NCBI GenBank assembly: GCA_022843025.1
Contig: JALHOL010000003.1
Location: forward strand, 248,001 to 312,000
DNA: 64,000 nt
Reading direction: 5' to 3'
Origin: Paracoccaceae bacterium
GTDB lineage: Bacteria > Pseudomonadota > Alphaproteobacteria > Rhodobacterales > Rhodobacteraceae
In this document: positions 1 through 8,728 of the stretch, piece after piece
How the letters are laid out: every line of letters begins with the position of its first letter
Numbering within the stretch: the first letter of the stretch is position 1
Notes under the pieces: generated by a model
Database searches by the model: none
What the model was told of the DNA's origin: nothing
Seen by the model: only the letters and a program-made list of their open reading frames with translations
Made by a program: the position numbers and the translations under genes

Positions 1-1
1 A

Positions 2-2623
2 GGCACCGTCGAATTCCTGATGGATATGGATGACGGCAAGTTCTACTTCATCGAAGTGAACCCCCGCGTGCAGGTTGAACACACCGTGACCGAAGAGGTG
101 ACGGGCATCGACATCGTGCAGGCCCAGATCCTGATCGAAGAAGGCAAATCGCTGGCCGAGGCGACAGGCCTTCCCTCACAGGCGGATGTCAAACTCAACG
201 GCCACGCCCTGCAATGCCGGGTCACCACCGAAGACCCGCTGAACAATTTCATCCCCGATTACGGCCGCCTGACCGCCTATCGTTCCGCCACCGGCAACGG
301 CATCCGGCTGGATGGCGGCACGGCCTATGCGGGGGGCGTCATCACCCGCTATTACGATTCGCTTCTGGTCAAGGTCACGGCGCACGCCCAGACCCCAGAA
401 AAGGCCATCGCACGGATGGACCGCGCCCTGCGCGAATTCCGCATCCGGGGTGTGGCGACGAATATCGAATTCGTCATCAACCTGCTCAAACACCCCACCT
501 TCCTGAACGATACCTACACCACCAAATTCATCGACACGACGCCCGAGCTGTTCGCCTTCAAGAAACGCCGCGACCGGGCGACCAAGATCCTTACCTATAT
601 CGCCGACATCACGGTGAACGGGCATCCCGAAACCGTCGGCCGCCCCAAACCCCCGGCCGAGGCAAAGATGCCCAAGCCGCCGAAACTGCACACCGAAACG
701 CCTGCCACCGGCACCCGCAACCTGCTGGAACAAAAAGGCCCGCAGGCCGTGGCCGATTGGATGAAGGCCCAGAAAAAGGTGCTGATCACCGACACCACCA
801 TGCGTGACGGGCATCAGTCGCTGCTGGCCACGCGGATGCGGTCAATCGACATGGTCCGCGTCGCGCCTGCCTATGCCGCAAACCTGCCGCAGTTGTTCAG
901 CGTCGAATGCTGGGGCGGCGCCACCTTCGACGTGGCCTACCGCTTCCTTCAGGAATGCCCGTGGCAACGCCTGCGCGACCTGCGCGCAGCCATGCCCAAC
1001 CTGATGACCCAGATGCTTCTGCGCGCCTCCAACGGCGTGGGCTATACCAACTACCCCGACAATGTCGTCCGGTCCTTCGTGTTGCAGGCCGCCGAGACTG
1101 GCGTCGATGTGTTCCGCGTGTTCGATAGCCTCAACTGGGTGGAAAACATGCGCGTCGCCATGGACGCGGTGATCGAGGCGAACAAGATCTGCGAAGGCAC
1201 CATCTGCTATACCGGCGACATGCTCGATCCGGCGCGCAGCAAGTATGACCTGAAATACTATGTCGACCGCGCCAAGGAACTGAAATCCGCCGGTGCGCAT
1301 GTGCTGGGGCTTAAGGATATGGCGGGGCTTCTGAAACCCGCCTCCGCCCGTATCCTCGTGAAGGCCCTGAAACAGGAAGTGGGCCTGCCCGTCCATTTCC
1401 ACACGCATGATACCTCGGGTGCCGCCGCGGCCACGATCCTTGCTGCCTGTGACGCAGGCGTCGATGCGGTGGATGCCGCGATGGATGCGTTTTCCGGCGG
1501 CACATCGCAGCCCTGCCTCGGCTCCATCGTCGAAGCGCTGCGCCATACCGAACGCGACACCGGTCTGGATATCGCCGCGATCCGCGACATCTCCAACTAT
1601 TGGGAACATGTCCGCACCCAATATGCCGCCTTTGAATCCGGCATCCCCGCCCCCGCGTCCGAGGTCTATCTCCACGAAATGCCGGGCGGCCAGTTCACCA
1701 ACCTCAAAGGTCAGGCCCGTTCCCTGGGGCTTGAGGAGCGCTGGCCCGAAATCGCGCAGGCCTATGCCGATGCCAACCAGATGTTCGGCGACATCGTCAA
1801 GGTGACGCCCTCCTCCAAGGTGGTAGGTGACATGGCGCTGATGATGGTGGCCCAGGGCCTGACCCGCGCGCAGGTCGAAGACCCCGCCGTTGACGTGGCC
1901 TTCCCGGAATCGGTCATCGACATGCTCAAGGGCAATCTCGGCCAACCCCATGGCGGCTGGCCCGACGGCATCCTGAAAAAGGTGCTCAAGGGCGATGCGC
2001 CTCTGACCGACCGCCCCGGCAAGACTCTGCCCCCCGTCGATTTCGCCGCCACCCGCGCCTATCTCGAAAAGGAACTGACGGGCTACAAGGTGGATAACGA
2101 GGATATCAACGGCTACCTCATGTATCCCAAGGTCTTCCTTGATTACATGGGCCGCCACCGCCTCTACGGCCCGGTCCGCGCGCTGCCCACGAAAACCTTC
2201 TTCTACGGCATGCAGCCGGGCGAAGAGATCACAGCCGAAATCGACCCCGGCAAGAACCTCGAAATCCGTCTGCAAGCCGTGGGCGAGACGACCGAGGATG
2301 GCGAAGTTCGCGTGTTCTTTGAACTCAACGGCCAGCCCCGCGTCGTGCGCATCGCTAACCGGGCCATCAAGGCAAAAACCGCCGCGCGGCCAAAGGCACA
2401 GGACGGCAACCCCGCCCATGTCGGCGCACCCATGCCCGGCTCAATCGCCTCTGTTGCGGTGACCGTCGGCCAAAAGGTCCGCGCAGGTGACCAGCTGCTC
2501 ACGATCGAAGCGATGAAGATGGAAACCGGTTTGCACGCCGACCGCGAAGCCACGGTCAAGGCGCTGCATGTGCACGCAGGCAGCCAGATCGAGGCGAAAG
2601 ATCTGCTGATCGAATTCGAATGA
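2..2623 (+). CDS. pyc: Pyruvate carboxylase, 5' end outside window (partial)
   Basis: Biotin enzyme that carboxylates pyruvate to oxaloacetate (anaplerosis). The reading frame is open from base 2, so about 275 N-terminal residues are missing relative to the roughly 1150 residues of the family. The 873 visible residues hold the end of the biotin carboxylase domain (EVNPRVQVEHTVTEE), a carboxyltransferase domain beginning near residue 262 (TDTTMRDGHQS), the PYC/OadA conserved domain, and a C-terminal biotinyl domain with EAMKMET. The biotin lysine is fragment residue 839, 34 residues from the C-terminus, as usual. The single-chain domain order separates it from two-subunit forms and from acetyl/propionyl-CoA carboxylases. 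A GC-rich hairpin follows the stop. Confidence 0.97.
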   Translation, partial: GTVEFLMDMDDGKFYFIEVNPRVQVEHTVTEEVTGIDIVQAQILIEEGKSLAEATGLPSQADVKLNGHALQCRVTTEDPLNNFIPDYGRLTAYRSATGNGIRLDGGTAYAGGVITRYYDSLLVKVTAHAQTPEKAIARMDRALREFRIRGVATNIEFVINLLKHPTFLNDTYTTKFIDTTPELFAFKKRRDRATKILTYIADITVNGHPETVGRPKPPAEAKMPKPPKLHTETPATGTRNLLEQKGPQAVADWMKAQKKVLITDTTMRDGHQSLLATRMRSIDMVRVAPAYAANLPQLFSVECWGGATFDVAYRFLQECPWQRLRDLRAAMPNLMTQMLLRASNGVGYTNYPDNVVRSFVLQAAETGVDVFRVFDSLNWVENMRVAMDAVIEANKICEGTICYTGDMLDPARSKYDLKYYVDRAKELKSAGAHVLGLKDMAGLLKPASARILVKALKQEVGLPVHFHTHDTSGAAAATILAACDAGVDAVDAAMDAFSGGTSQPCLGSIVEALRHTERDTGLDIAAIRDISNYWEHVRTQYAAFESGIPAPASEVYLHEMPGGQFTNLKGQARSLGLEERWPEIAQAYADANQMFGDIVKVTPSSKVVGDMALMMVAQGLTRAQVEDPAVDVAFPESVIDMLKGNLGQPHGGWPDGILKKVLKGDAPLTDRPGKTLPPVDFAATRAYLEKELTGYKVDNEDINGYLMYPKVFLDYMGRHRLYGPVRALPTKTFFYGMQPGEEITAEIDPGKNLEIRLQAVGETTEDGEVRVFFELNGQPRVVRIANRAIKAKTAARPKAQDGNPAHVGAPMPGSIASVAVTVGQKVRAGDQLLTIEAMKMETGLHADREATVKALHVHAGSQIEAKDLLIEFE

Positions 2624-2629
2624 ACAGCG

Positions 2630-2660
2630 CGCCCCCCGGCCTAGGTCCGATCGGGGGGCG
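2630..2660 (+). terminator. GC-rich hairpin after pyc
   Basis: Nine-base stem CGCCCCCCG (2630-2638) pairs with CGGGGGGCG (2652-2660) around a 13-base loop, starting 7 bases after the pyc stop. No T-run follows, so it may be a weak or bidirectional terminator between pyc and the convergent gene. Confidence 0.5.
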
Positions 2661-2666
2661 TCACGC

Positions 2667-3197
2667 CTAGAATTCGCCCAGCATGACGACCGCGCCGCGC
2701 ATCAACCCGAAATTCACGTTCGGCACCACGCCCAACCGCAGAGTCTTTCCGCGCAACTGGCCCTCCCAAGCCGCCGGCACCCCGCGAGCGGTCAGGTCAA
2801 TCTGTTTCACGCCCTCAAGTCGTGTCGCGATCTCGGTGGCAAAGGCTGTCGCCGCCGCCGCGGTCAACCGCGATGATGACACAGCGCATCGGCTGGCGGT
2901 CTGTCTGCTCCCTTGCGTGGCAGCGACTGCGCGATAGCCATTTATTGTGTGGATCCGAAGCCCGTCTTGGTTCCCTTCATAGCGCCACCCATCGGCGGCA
3001 AGGGTCTCATGAATCGCGCCCACATCCGGAAACCGGGCAAGGCAAACCTCAAATGCCGCCTTCGCTGCGGTCCAATTTTCATCTGCATGGGCAATACCCG
3101 CAGGCGTGACCAGCACGATCAGCACCGCCAGTCGGCAGGCCACAATCCCTGCCACCACCCGCTTCCAAAGCCCCGAAACTATACAACGCAAAGTCAT
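2667..3197 (-). CDS. Hypothetical secreted protein
   Basis: A 176-residue protein that I do not recognise. The ATG at 3197 is chosen because GGAG lies 8 bases upstream; an in-frame extension to 3287 has no such site. The N-terminus (MTLRCIVSGLWKRVVAG, hydrophobic core, then PAGIAHA) is a convincing Sec signal peptide, so the product is probably periplasmic. The mature part starts DENWTAAKAAFEVCLARFPD and has two cysteines but no catalytic motif I can name. It converges on pyc and appears monocistronic. Function unknown. Confidence 0.65.
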   Translation of the reverse strand: MTLRCIVSGLWKRVVAGIVACRLAVLIVLVTPAGIAHADENWTAAKAAFEVCLARFPDVGAIHETLAADGWRYEGNQDGLRIHTINGYRAVAATQGSRQTASRCAVSSSRLTAAAATAFATEIATRLEGVKQIDLTARGVPAAWEGQLRGKTLRLGVVPNVNFGLMRGAVVMLGEF

Positions 3198-3351
3198 CAC
3201 TCGCACTCCAATCACCTTTACGGCCCACGCGGCCAATCTTCCCAAACCGTAGCAAGACTGCCCATCGCAGACAACCCACGGGGGCAAAACGTCGCTGGCT
3301 GCACGCCTTGGATGCGTCAGTCAAAATTCCGATGTCTGCTGCACTTTCCCC

Positions 3352-3380
3352 TTGAACCCTGCGCAGGCCTTCAATAGATG
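3352..3380 (+). promoter_or_regulatory. Promoter of first tRNA-Gly
   Basis: TTGAAC (3352-3357), 17-base spacer, TAGATG (3375-3380), placing transcription start about 11 bases before the tRNA. It is preceded by ACTTTCCCC, also present at the second tRNA-Gly promoter. Confidence 0.55.
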
Positions 3381-3397
3381 AGCGACGTCCAACCGGC

Positions 3398-3472
3398 GCG
3401 GGCGTAGCTCAGGGGTAGAGCATAACCTTGCCAAGGTTAGGGTCGTGAGTTCGAATCTCATCGCCCGCTCCA
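3398..3472 (+). tRNA. tRNA-Gly (anticodon GCC), copy 1
   Basis: A 75-nt cloverleaf with encoded CCA. The acceptor stem GCGGGCG (3398-3404) pairs with CGCCCGC (3462-3468). The D-arm is GCTC/GAGC, the anticodon stem TAACC/GGTTA with loop TTGCCAA gives anticodon GCC, and the T-loop is TTCGAAT. It decodes GGC and GGU glycine codons. It is identical over all 75 nt to the copy at 3684. Confidence 0.98.
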
Positions 3473-3486
3473 GTCGGACCAGCGAT

Positions 3487-3513
3487 AAGGCCGCCCACCG
3501 GGCGGCCTTTTGC
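3487..3513 (+). terminator. Rho-independent terminator after tRNA-Gly copy 1
   Basis: Ten-base stem AAGGCCGCCC (3487-3496) / GGGCGGCCTT (3500-3509), ACC loop, and a TTTT run at 3508-3511. It lies 14 bases after the tRNA, so the two tRNA-Gly genes are probably separate transcription units. Confidence 0.85.
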
Positions 3514-3641
3514 TTTACGCAACCCTTCCATCTTTGCAGGAACAGGCGCAGCATCGCCCCCCGGCTCACCGTGTCCAACACCGCAAAGCAACCCAATGTT
3601 TCGCTGAAAAATCGCGCGCGCCGCACGACGCAACTTTCCCC

Positions 3642-3670
3642 TTGCGTGACCGCCCGCCCCGCACTATCAC
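3642..3670 (+). promoter_or_regulatory. Promoter of second tRNA-Gly
   Basis: TTGCGT (3642-3647), 17-base spacer, TATCAC (3665-3670), about 14 bases before the tRNA. It shares the upstream ACTTTCCCCTTG with the first tRNA-Gly promoter, while the rest of the 210-base spacer differs. I see nothing else between the two tRNA genes. Confidence 0.55.
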
Positions 3671-3683
3671 CCGCCCACGGAGT

Positions 3684-3758
3684 GCGGGCGTAGCTCAGGG
3701 GTAGAGCATAACCTTGCCAAGGTTAGGGTCGTGAGTTCGAATCTCATCGCCCGCTCCA
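3684..3758 (+). tRNA. tRNA-Gly (anticodon GCC), copy 2
   Basis: Identical to the copy at 3398: same acceptor stem, GCC anticodon loop and encoded CCA. Two tandem copies suggest high demand for the GGC codon in this GC-rich genome. Confidence 0.98.
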
Positions 3759-3882
3759 GTTTACCAAAAAGCAGTTGTGTCTATGTTCGGGCCTTCCCGG
3801 CCCCAGGCATGCCGTGGACAGAGGGTCCAAACTGATCGCCCTACGCGGCGGCAGCGGTCGCCACCGACGAGGCACCTTACGC

Positions 3883-4869
3883 CTATTGTCGAAAGATCGC
3901 GTTGCGCCCGGCGCCGCCGCCAACCCCTCCGGATCGCGGGGCAGGCATGACGGCGTCGCCCGCCACCACCTGCATCCGTGCCGCCCGCAGCAGGCGCAGC
4001 GGCACCGCGCCCAGTATAGGCGCCTGCACTGGCGTACCCACCGCGATATCAGGTGCTGGAATGTCCAACTCACGATAGGCCGCCCACATCGGCCCCCGCG
4101 CGCTCTGCAGCGCAGTTTGCAATTCAACAGGGTCCGGCTTGGTGCCCCGATCCAGCACAGCGACGAAATCCCCCGATCCGGCATAGGCCATCCGGTATTG
4201 CGCCGCCGGCAGCACGTCCAGGATCTGTTCCGCCGCCTCGGACAGGAAATCATAGTAATCCAGCCGCTCCAGATGCCCAAAGGCCCAAAGCGCATTGCGC
4301 AGCCGGAAACAGATCACTGCCGTGCCGGGCAGGCCCGACCAGCCCAGCGACACCAGATGTGTTTCCAGCACCAGATAATCGACCACGCCATCCTCGGCAT
4401 TGGGCAGGACCGCATCCTCGAAGCCAAAGCCAAACCCTTGCTGCGCGCGGAGTGTGCCGATCTCATCCTGCAAGGCGGCGGTCTGCCGTCGCTCCTGCAA
4501 GATACGCTCTACCATCGAAAGCCGTGCGCCCAGTTCCACGCTTTCCAGCGGCTTGTGCAGGAAATCATTCGCCCCTGCCTCCAGCGCCGCCTTCACCCGG
4601 TCCCGCTCGGTCACCGAGGAAATCATGATGATCGGCGTTGCCTTATGCGCCGCCGTCGCCCGCAACCCGGCGCAAAGCTCCGCCCCGGTCATCCCCGGCA
4701 TCTCCAGATCCAGCAGGAACAGATCCGTCACGATCCGCCCCGCCTCGGCCTCGCGCAGCGCCTGTGTCGGATCGCCGAAGGTGGCCACCACCTCCATGTC
4801 CAGCGCGCGCAGGTATTCCGTCACGATGGCCAGGAATATCGGGTCGTCATCGACACAGACAATGCGCAT
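3883..4869 (-). CDS. Response regulator with degenerate GGDEF-like output domain
   Basis: A 328-residue protein. Residues 1-118 form a CheY-like receiver: acidic pair Asp8/Asp9, phospho-acceptor Asp54 (LLDLEMPG), and Lys106 (LHKP). A short helical linker (about 119-145) leads to a 150-residue domain that matches the outline of GGDEF domains, with GSGDF at 231-235 where active cyclases have GG[DE]EF, and a tail (LLRAARMQ) like the family's last helix. The substrate-binding Asn-Asp/Gly-His region is not recognisable, so I infer a non-catalytic domain. AAGGAG precedes the ATG. No histidine kinase is adjacent. Confidence 0.8.
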   Translation of the reverse strand: MRIVCVDDDPIFLAIVTEYLRALDMEVVATFGDPTQALREAEAGRIVTDLFLLDLEMPGMTGAELCAGLRATAAHKATPIIMISSVTERDRVKAALEAGANDFLHKPLESVELGARLSMVERILQERRQTAALQDEIGTLRAQQGFGFGFEDAVLPNAEDGVVDYLVLETHLVSLGWSGLPGTAVICFRLRNALWAFGHLERLDYYDFLSEAAEQILDVLPAAQYRMAYAGSGDFVAVLDRGTKPDPVELQTALQSARGPMWAAYRELDIPAPDIAVGTPVQAPILGAVPLRLLRAARMQVVAGDAVMPAPRSGGVGGGAGRNAIFRQ

Positions 4870-5043
4870 GGGAACTCCTTGATCCGTTCAGACAACGACC
4901 CGATGAGCCAAGGGGTCAACCTTTCAACCAGAACGGCAGCAGACTGCGCCATTAAAGGGCCGCGTCGGTGCTTTCGGTAAGATTCATTTCCAATACAACC
5001 CAGACGAGAGCCGCAATCGACCGCACAGCCGCTGGTCACAAAC

Positions 5044-5088
5044 TTGCGAACGCTTCTCATTACCATTGACTTTTGCGAACTATTCTCA
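5044..5088 (+). promoter_or_regulatory. Two tandem Fur-family-like boxes upstream of sitA
   Basis: TTGCGAACGCTTCTCA (5044-5059) and TTGCGAACTATTCTCA (5073-5088) match at 14 of 16 positions and start 29 bp apart. Each contains an imperfect 7-1-7 inverted repeat (TGCGAAC-N-[AC]TTCTCA), the layout bound by Fur-superfamily dimers. A possible -35 (TTGACT, 5066-5071) lies between them. Alphaproteobacterial sit genes are typically controlled by Mur/Fur-type repressors, so metal repression is the inferred role. The 288-base gap before sitA holds nothing else I recognise. Confidence 0.6.
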
Positions 5089-5157
5089 CATATGGGATGT
5101 ATGAGGTTTTCCCTGTCCTGCACGGTACAAGACCCAATGGAAAAAGGCCGACACCAC

Positions 5158-6099
5158 ATGATCGACCGCCGCTCTCTTCTTCTGACCCTGTCCCTTGCGC
5201 CGCTCCTTGGCACCCGCGCGCTGGCCCAGACGGGCCCCGCCGCCATCACCGCGACCACAGGCATGATCGCCGATATCGCCCGCCGCCTGACCGGGGGCGA
5301 AGTGGCCGCGCTGATGGGCGCGGGCATGGACCCGCACAGCTATCGCCCCACACGGTCCGATATCCTCGCCCTTTCGCGCGCCGACATCATTCTCTGGCAC
5401 GGCTTGCACCTTGAGGCGCAGTTCGCTGATGTCATGGCCGACCTCGCCCGTCAGCGCACAGTGGTGGCCCTTGCCGATAGCCTGCCCCGCGCCGACCTGC
5501 TCTCTGATCCCGCATATCCAGACCGCCCCGACCCCCATGTCTGGTTCGATCCGAAACTCTGGTCCGAAGTCGTGCGCAACGCCGCCGATGTGCTGGCCAC
5601 CGCCGGCTTCGATACCGCCGCCCCGGCCGAGGCTCTGCTTGCCGACATTGCCGCGCTTGATACCTATGCCCAGCAGGTTCTGGCCACGGTCCCCGAACCG
5701 TCGCGCATTCTTGTCACTGCGCATGACGCCTTCGCCTATTTCGGCCGCGCCTATGGCTGGCAAGTCGAAGGCATTCAGGGCATCTCGACGGAATCCGAGG
5801 CAGGCCTCGCCCGCATCACCGAACTGGTCGATCTGCTGGTCGCCCGCAACATCGCCGCGGTCTTTGTCGAAAGCTCGGTCTCTGACCGCGCCATCCGCGC
5901 CCTGATCGAAGGCGCGGCCGCCCAAGGCCACACCATCGCGATTGGGGGCGAGTTGTATTCCGATGCGATGGGTCCGGACGGCACCTATGAAGGCACCTAT
6001 ATCGGCATGATCGACCACAACATCACCACCATCGCCCGCGCCCTTGGCGGCGATGCGCCCGAACGCGGCATGGTCGGCAAATTGAACGCAGGCACCTGA
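5158..6099 (+). CDS. sitA: Metal (Mn/Zn/Fe) ABC transporter substrate-binding protein
   Basis: A 313-residue periplasmic cluster-A1 metal-binding protein (TroA/SitA/ZnuA). The start MIDRRSLLLTLS gives a proper signal peptide; AAAAAGG lies upstream. The metal ligands are visible: His60 (DPHSY), His127 (DPHVWFD), His189 (TAHDAFAYFGRAYG) and Asp269 (LYSDAMG). This His-His-His-Asp set is TroA-like; the Glu ligand of PsaA/MntC is not present. There is no His-rich loop of the kind seen in ZnuA. It heads a four-gene transporter operon, and its stop overlaps the next start (TGATG). Mn2+ (or Fe2+) is the likelier substrate, inferred from the two-permease layout. Confidence 0.9.
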   Translation: MIDRRSLLLTLSLAPLLGTRALAQTGPAAITATTGMIADIARRLTGGEVAALMGAGMDPHSYRPTRSDILALSRADIILWHGLHLEAQFADVMADLARQRTVVALADSLPRADLLSDPAYPDRPDPHVWFDPKLWSEVVRNAADVLATAGFDTAAPAEALLADIAALDTYAQQVLATVPEPSRILVTAHDAFAYFGRAYGWQVEGIQGISTESEAGLARITELVDLLVARNIAAVFVESSVSDRAIRALIEGAAAQGHTIAIGGELYSDAMGPDGTYEGTYIGMIDHNITTIARALGGDAPERGMVGKLNAGT

Positions 6100-6857
6100 T
6101 GGTAGACCCCACCCCGATCCCGGTTGCAGAAGCGGCGCTTGCCGTCACGGGGCTGACCGTATCCTACGCGGCCCTGCCCGTGGTCGAAGGGATCGCCGCC
6201 CGCTTTCCCAAAGGGTCGATGACCGCCATCATCGGCCCCAACGGGGCGGGCAAATCCACCCTGCTGAAAGCCGCGCTCGGCCTTGTTCCCGCCGTGACGG
6301 GCGAGGTGCGCGCCTTCGGCCAACCGGTCGCCAAGGCTATGCCCCGCATCGCCTATGTCCCGCAACGCGCCGCGGTGGATTGGGAATTTCCGGCCCGCGT
6401 GATCGACGTCGTTCAGATGGGGCTTTATCGCAAGACCGGCCTTCTGGGCCGCATCACCCCGGCGCTGAAGGCGCAGGCGATGGATTGCCTCTCGCGCCTC
6501 GGCATGTCCGATTTCGCGCAACGTCAGATCGGTGCTCTTTCGGGTGGCCAGCAGCAGCGCGTCTTCCTTGCCCGCGCCTTGGCGCAAGAGGCGGACCTGA
6601 TGATCCTTGATGAACCCTTCGCCGGTGTCGATGCCGCGACGGAATCCGCCATCATTGCCGTCCTTCACGGCCTGCGGGCCGAGGGCAAGACGGTGATCGC
6701 CGTCCATCACGACCTTGCGACGGTCGCCGCCTATTTCGACCGCGTGCTGCTTCTGAACCGCCGCGTCATCGCCGAAGGTCCCACTGCCACAACCTTCCGC
6801 CGCGCCACCGTGGCCGAGGCTTATGGAAACACCCTGCTCACCTCAATCCCGGCCTGA
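6099..6857 (+). CDS. sitB: Metal ABC transporter ATP-binding protein
   Basis: A 252-residue nucleotide-binding subunit energising metal import. Walker A GPNGAGKST starts at residue 46; the Q-loop region follows (AYVPQRAAVDW), then signature LSGGQQQR, Walker B LMILDEPFAGVD and the switch His in AVHHDL. It belongs to the SitB/MntB/ZnuC group of manganese/zinc/iron ATPases. Its ATG shares one base with the sitA stop, so the two are translationally coupled, and the permease genes follow 27 bases later. Confidence 0.92.
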   Translation: MVDPTPIPVAEAALAVTGLTVSYAALPVVEGIAARFPKGSMTAIIGPNGAGKSTLLKAALGLVPAVTGEVRAFGQPVAKAMPRIAYVPQRAAVDWEFPARVIDVVQMGLYRKTGLLGRITPALKAQAMDCLSRLGMSDFAQRQIGALSGGQQQRVFLARALAQEADLMILDEPFAGVDAATESAIIAVLHGLRAEGKTVIAVHHDLATVAAYFDRVLLLNRRVIAEGPTATTFRRATVAEAYGNTLLTSIPA

Positions 6858-6884
6858 CCCCCTGACCCAACAAGTCCCCCCAAG

Positions 6885-7805
6885 ATGACCGCCGAACTCC
6901 TTCAGGCCCTGCTGTTTCAGGGGGGCTACAACGCCGCCCTCGTCAGCCTGGGCGCGGCGCTGCTTGGCCTTGCGGCGGGGTCAGTGGGGGCCTTCACCAC
7001 CCTGCGCCGCCGCGCGCTGACCTCTGATGCCATGGCCCATGCCACCCTGCCCGGCATCGGGCTGGCCTTCCTTGCGATGGCGGCCTTTGGCGGTGACGGG
7101 CGCAACCTCGCGGGCCTGTTGATCGGGGCAGGGCTGTCGGCAGCACTTGGTTTGTACTGGCTGCAACGTCTGACCGACACCACCCGCCTGCCCGAAGATG
7201 CCGCAACCGGTGCCATCCTTTCCACCTTCTACGGCGCGGGCATCGTGATCCTGACCGTGATCCAGAACCTGTCGCTGGGACGCCCCGCAGGGTTGGAGGG
7301 GTTCCTTCTCGGCTCCACTGCCGGAATGCTGAAATCCGATGCCATCCTGATTGCCGGGGGCGGGGCGGTGATCCTGACCCTGCTCCTCATCCTGCGCCGC
7401 GCGCTGGCGATGACGGCGTTTGATCCGGGGCATGCCCGCCTCATGGGGATCAACACCCGCGCCGCCGACGTGGCGCTGCTGCTCTTGACGCTGGCCTGCG
7501 TCTTGTTGGGCCTGCGCGTGGTGGGTCTGATCCTGATCGTGGCGCTTCTGATCACCCCCGCCCTGACCGCGCGCCTCTGGTCAGACAGGATCGGCGTTGT
7601 GGCCCTGCTGGCGGGTGGGATAGGCGCTGTCGCGGGCCATCTCGGGGCCTCGTTGTCCCTTGTCCTGCCCGACTTGCCCACCGGCCCCGCCATCGTGCTG
7701 ATCACCTTCGCCGCCTTTATCCTGTCAACTCTCTTCGCCCCCGGACGCGGCCTCATCGCCCGCGCATTGGCCCGCGCGCGGCAGGCAGGTTTGGTGCGCA
7801 CATGA
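6885..7805 (+). CDS. sitC: Metal ABC transporter permease 1
   Basis: A 306-residue inner-membrane permease of the ABC-3 family (TroC/ZnuB/SitC type) with about eight hydrophobic segments. It has the family's LTSDAMAHATLPGIGLAF region near the N-terminus. Together with the next gene it forms a heterodimeric channel, or the two are alternative permeases. Two permease genes are typical of sitABCD/troABCD manganese/iron systems; zinc znuABC has one. The stop overlaps the next start by 4 bases (ATGA). Confidence 0.9.
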   Translation: MTAELLQALLFQGGYNAALVSLGAALLGLAAGSVGAFTTLRRRALTSDAMAHATLPGIGLAFLAMAAFGGDGRNLAGLLIGAGLSAALGLYWLQRLTDTTRLPEDAATGAILSTFYGAGIVILTVIQNLSLGRPAGLEGFLLGSTAGMLKSDAILIAGGGAVILTLLLILRRALAMTAFDPGHARLMGINTRAADVALLLLTLACVLLGLRVVGLILIVALLITPALTARLWSDRIGVVALLAGGIGAVAGHLGASLSLVLPDLPTGPAIVLITFAAFILSTLFAPGRGLIARALARARQAGLVRT

Positions 7806-8728
7806 CCTTTGGCGCAGAGTTCGTCCCCCTCACCTTGCCGCCGCTCGTCATTGCGATGCTGGCCGCACTGGCCTGCGCGGCACCGGGCAATTTCCTGCTG
7901 CTCCGCGGCCAGTCGATGCTGGGCGATGCCATGTCACATGTCGTTCTGCCTGGTATCGTCGCGGCCTTCCTGCTGACGGGGTCCGCCTCCCAACCCGTCA
8001 TGCTGGCGGGCGCATTGGCCGCCGCCGCCCTGTCTTCGGCCCTGATCGAAGGCATCCGGCGCGCCACCGGGGCCGATCCGGGGGCCGCCATGGGCGTGAC
8101 CTTCACCGCCATGTTTGCCCTCGGCGTGCTGCTTCTGGAAACCTCCGGCGCGGGGGCGGTCCATCTCGATGTGGAACACGCGCTTTACGGCAATCTCGAA
8201 GGCCTGATCTGGATCGACGCCACAGGTTGGGCCTCGCTCGCCGATCCCGCAGCACTTGCCACCCTGCCCCCGGAACTGCCCGCGCTGGCCATCGCCACCG
8301 CCGCCATCCTTGCCGCCCTCACCCTGTTCTGGCGCCCGCTGACCATCGCCACCTTCGACGAAGGCTTTGCCACCAGCGCGGGCATCCCCACCCGATGGAT
8401 TTCTGCCGGGCTGACCGGTCTTACCGCGCTGGCCGCAGTGGCGGCCTTCTCTGCCGTGGGATCGATCCTGACCATCGCCATGCTGATCTGCCCGCCCGCC
8501 ACCGCGCGCCTGCTGACCGACAGCCTGCCGCGCCAGATGGCCCTGTCGCTTATCATCGCCGCCCTCGCCGCCGCCCTTGGCACCCTGATTGCGGGCTACC
8601 TGCCGCTGGCGCTGGGTCTTGGCTTTTCCGTGTCAGCCTCCGGCAGCATCGCCGTGCTGTCAGGCGTCTTCCTCGGCCTTGCAGCCACCTTCGGCCCGCG
8701 CCGCCGCAGGCTCGCCGCCTCTGCCTGA
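7802..8728 (+). CDS. sitD: Metal ABC transporter permease 2
   Basis: A 308-residue ABC-3 family permease with a similar pattern to its neighbour (QSMLGDAMSHVVLPGIVAAF near the N-terminus) and about eight membrane segments. Its ATG lies within the stop of the preceding permease, indicating coupled translation. It is the last sit gene; hisB begins 57 bases later with its own ribosome-binding site and may be co-transcribed. Confidence 0.9.
   Translation: MTFGAEFVPLTLPPLVIAMLAALACAAPGNFLLLRGQSMLGDAMSHVVLPGIVAAFLLTGSASQPVMLAGALAAAALSSALIEGIRRATGADPGAAMGVTFTAMFALGVLLLETSGAGAVHLDVEHALYGNLEGLIWIDATGWASLADPAALATLPPELPALAIATAAILAALTLFWRPLTIATFDEGFATSAGIPTRWISAGLTGLTALAAVAAFSAVGSILTIAMLICPPATARLLTDSLPRQMALSLIIAALAAALGTLIAGYLPLALGLGFSVSASGSIAVLSGVFLGLAATFGPRRRRLAASA

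Noticed and set aside
842-2419. Long open frame antisense to pyc (about 525 codons), and many similar frames opposite other genes
   Set aside because: In GC-rich DNA the antisense frames of real genes stay open by chance; the protein sequence is low-complexity and unlike any family, whereas the sense strand is unmistakable pyc.
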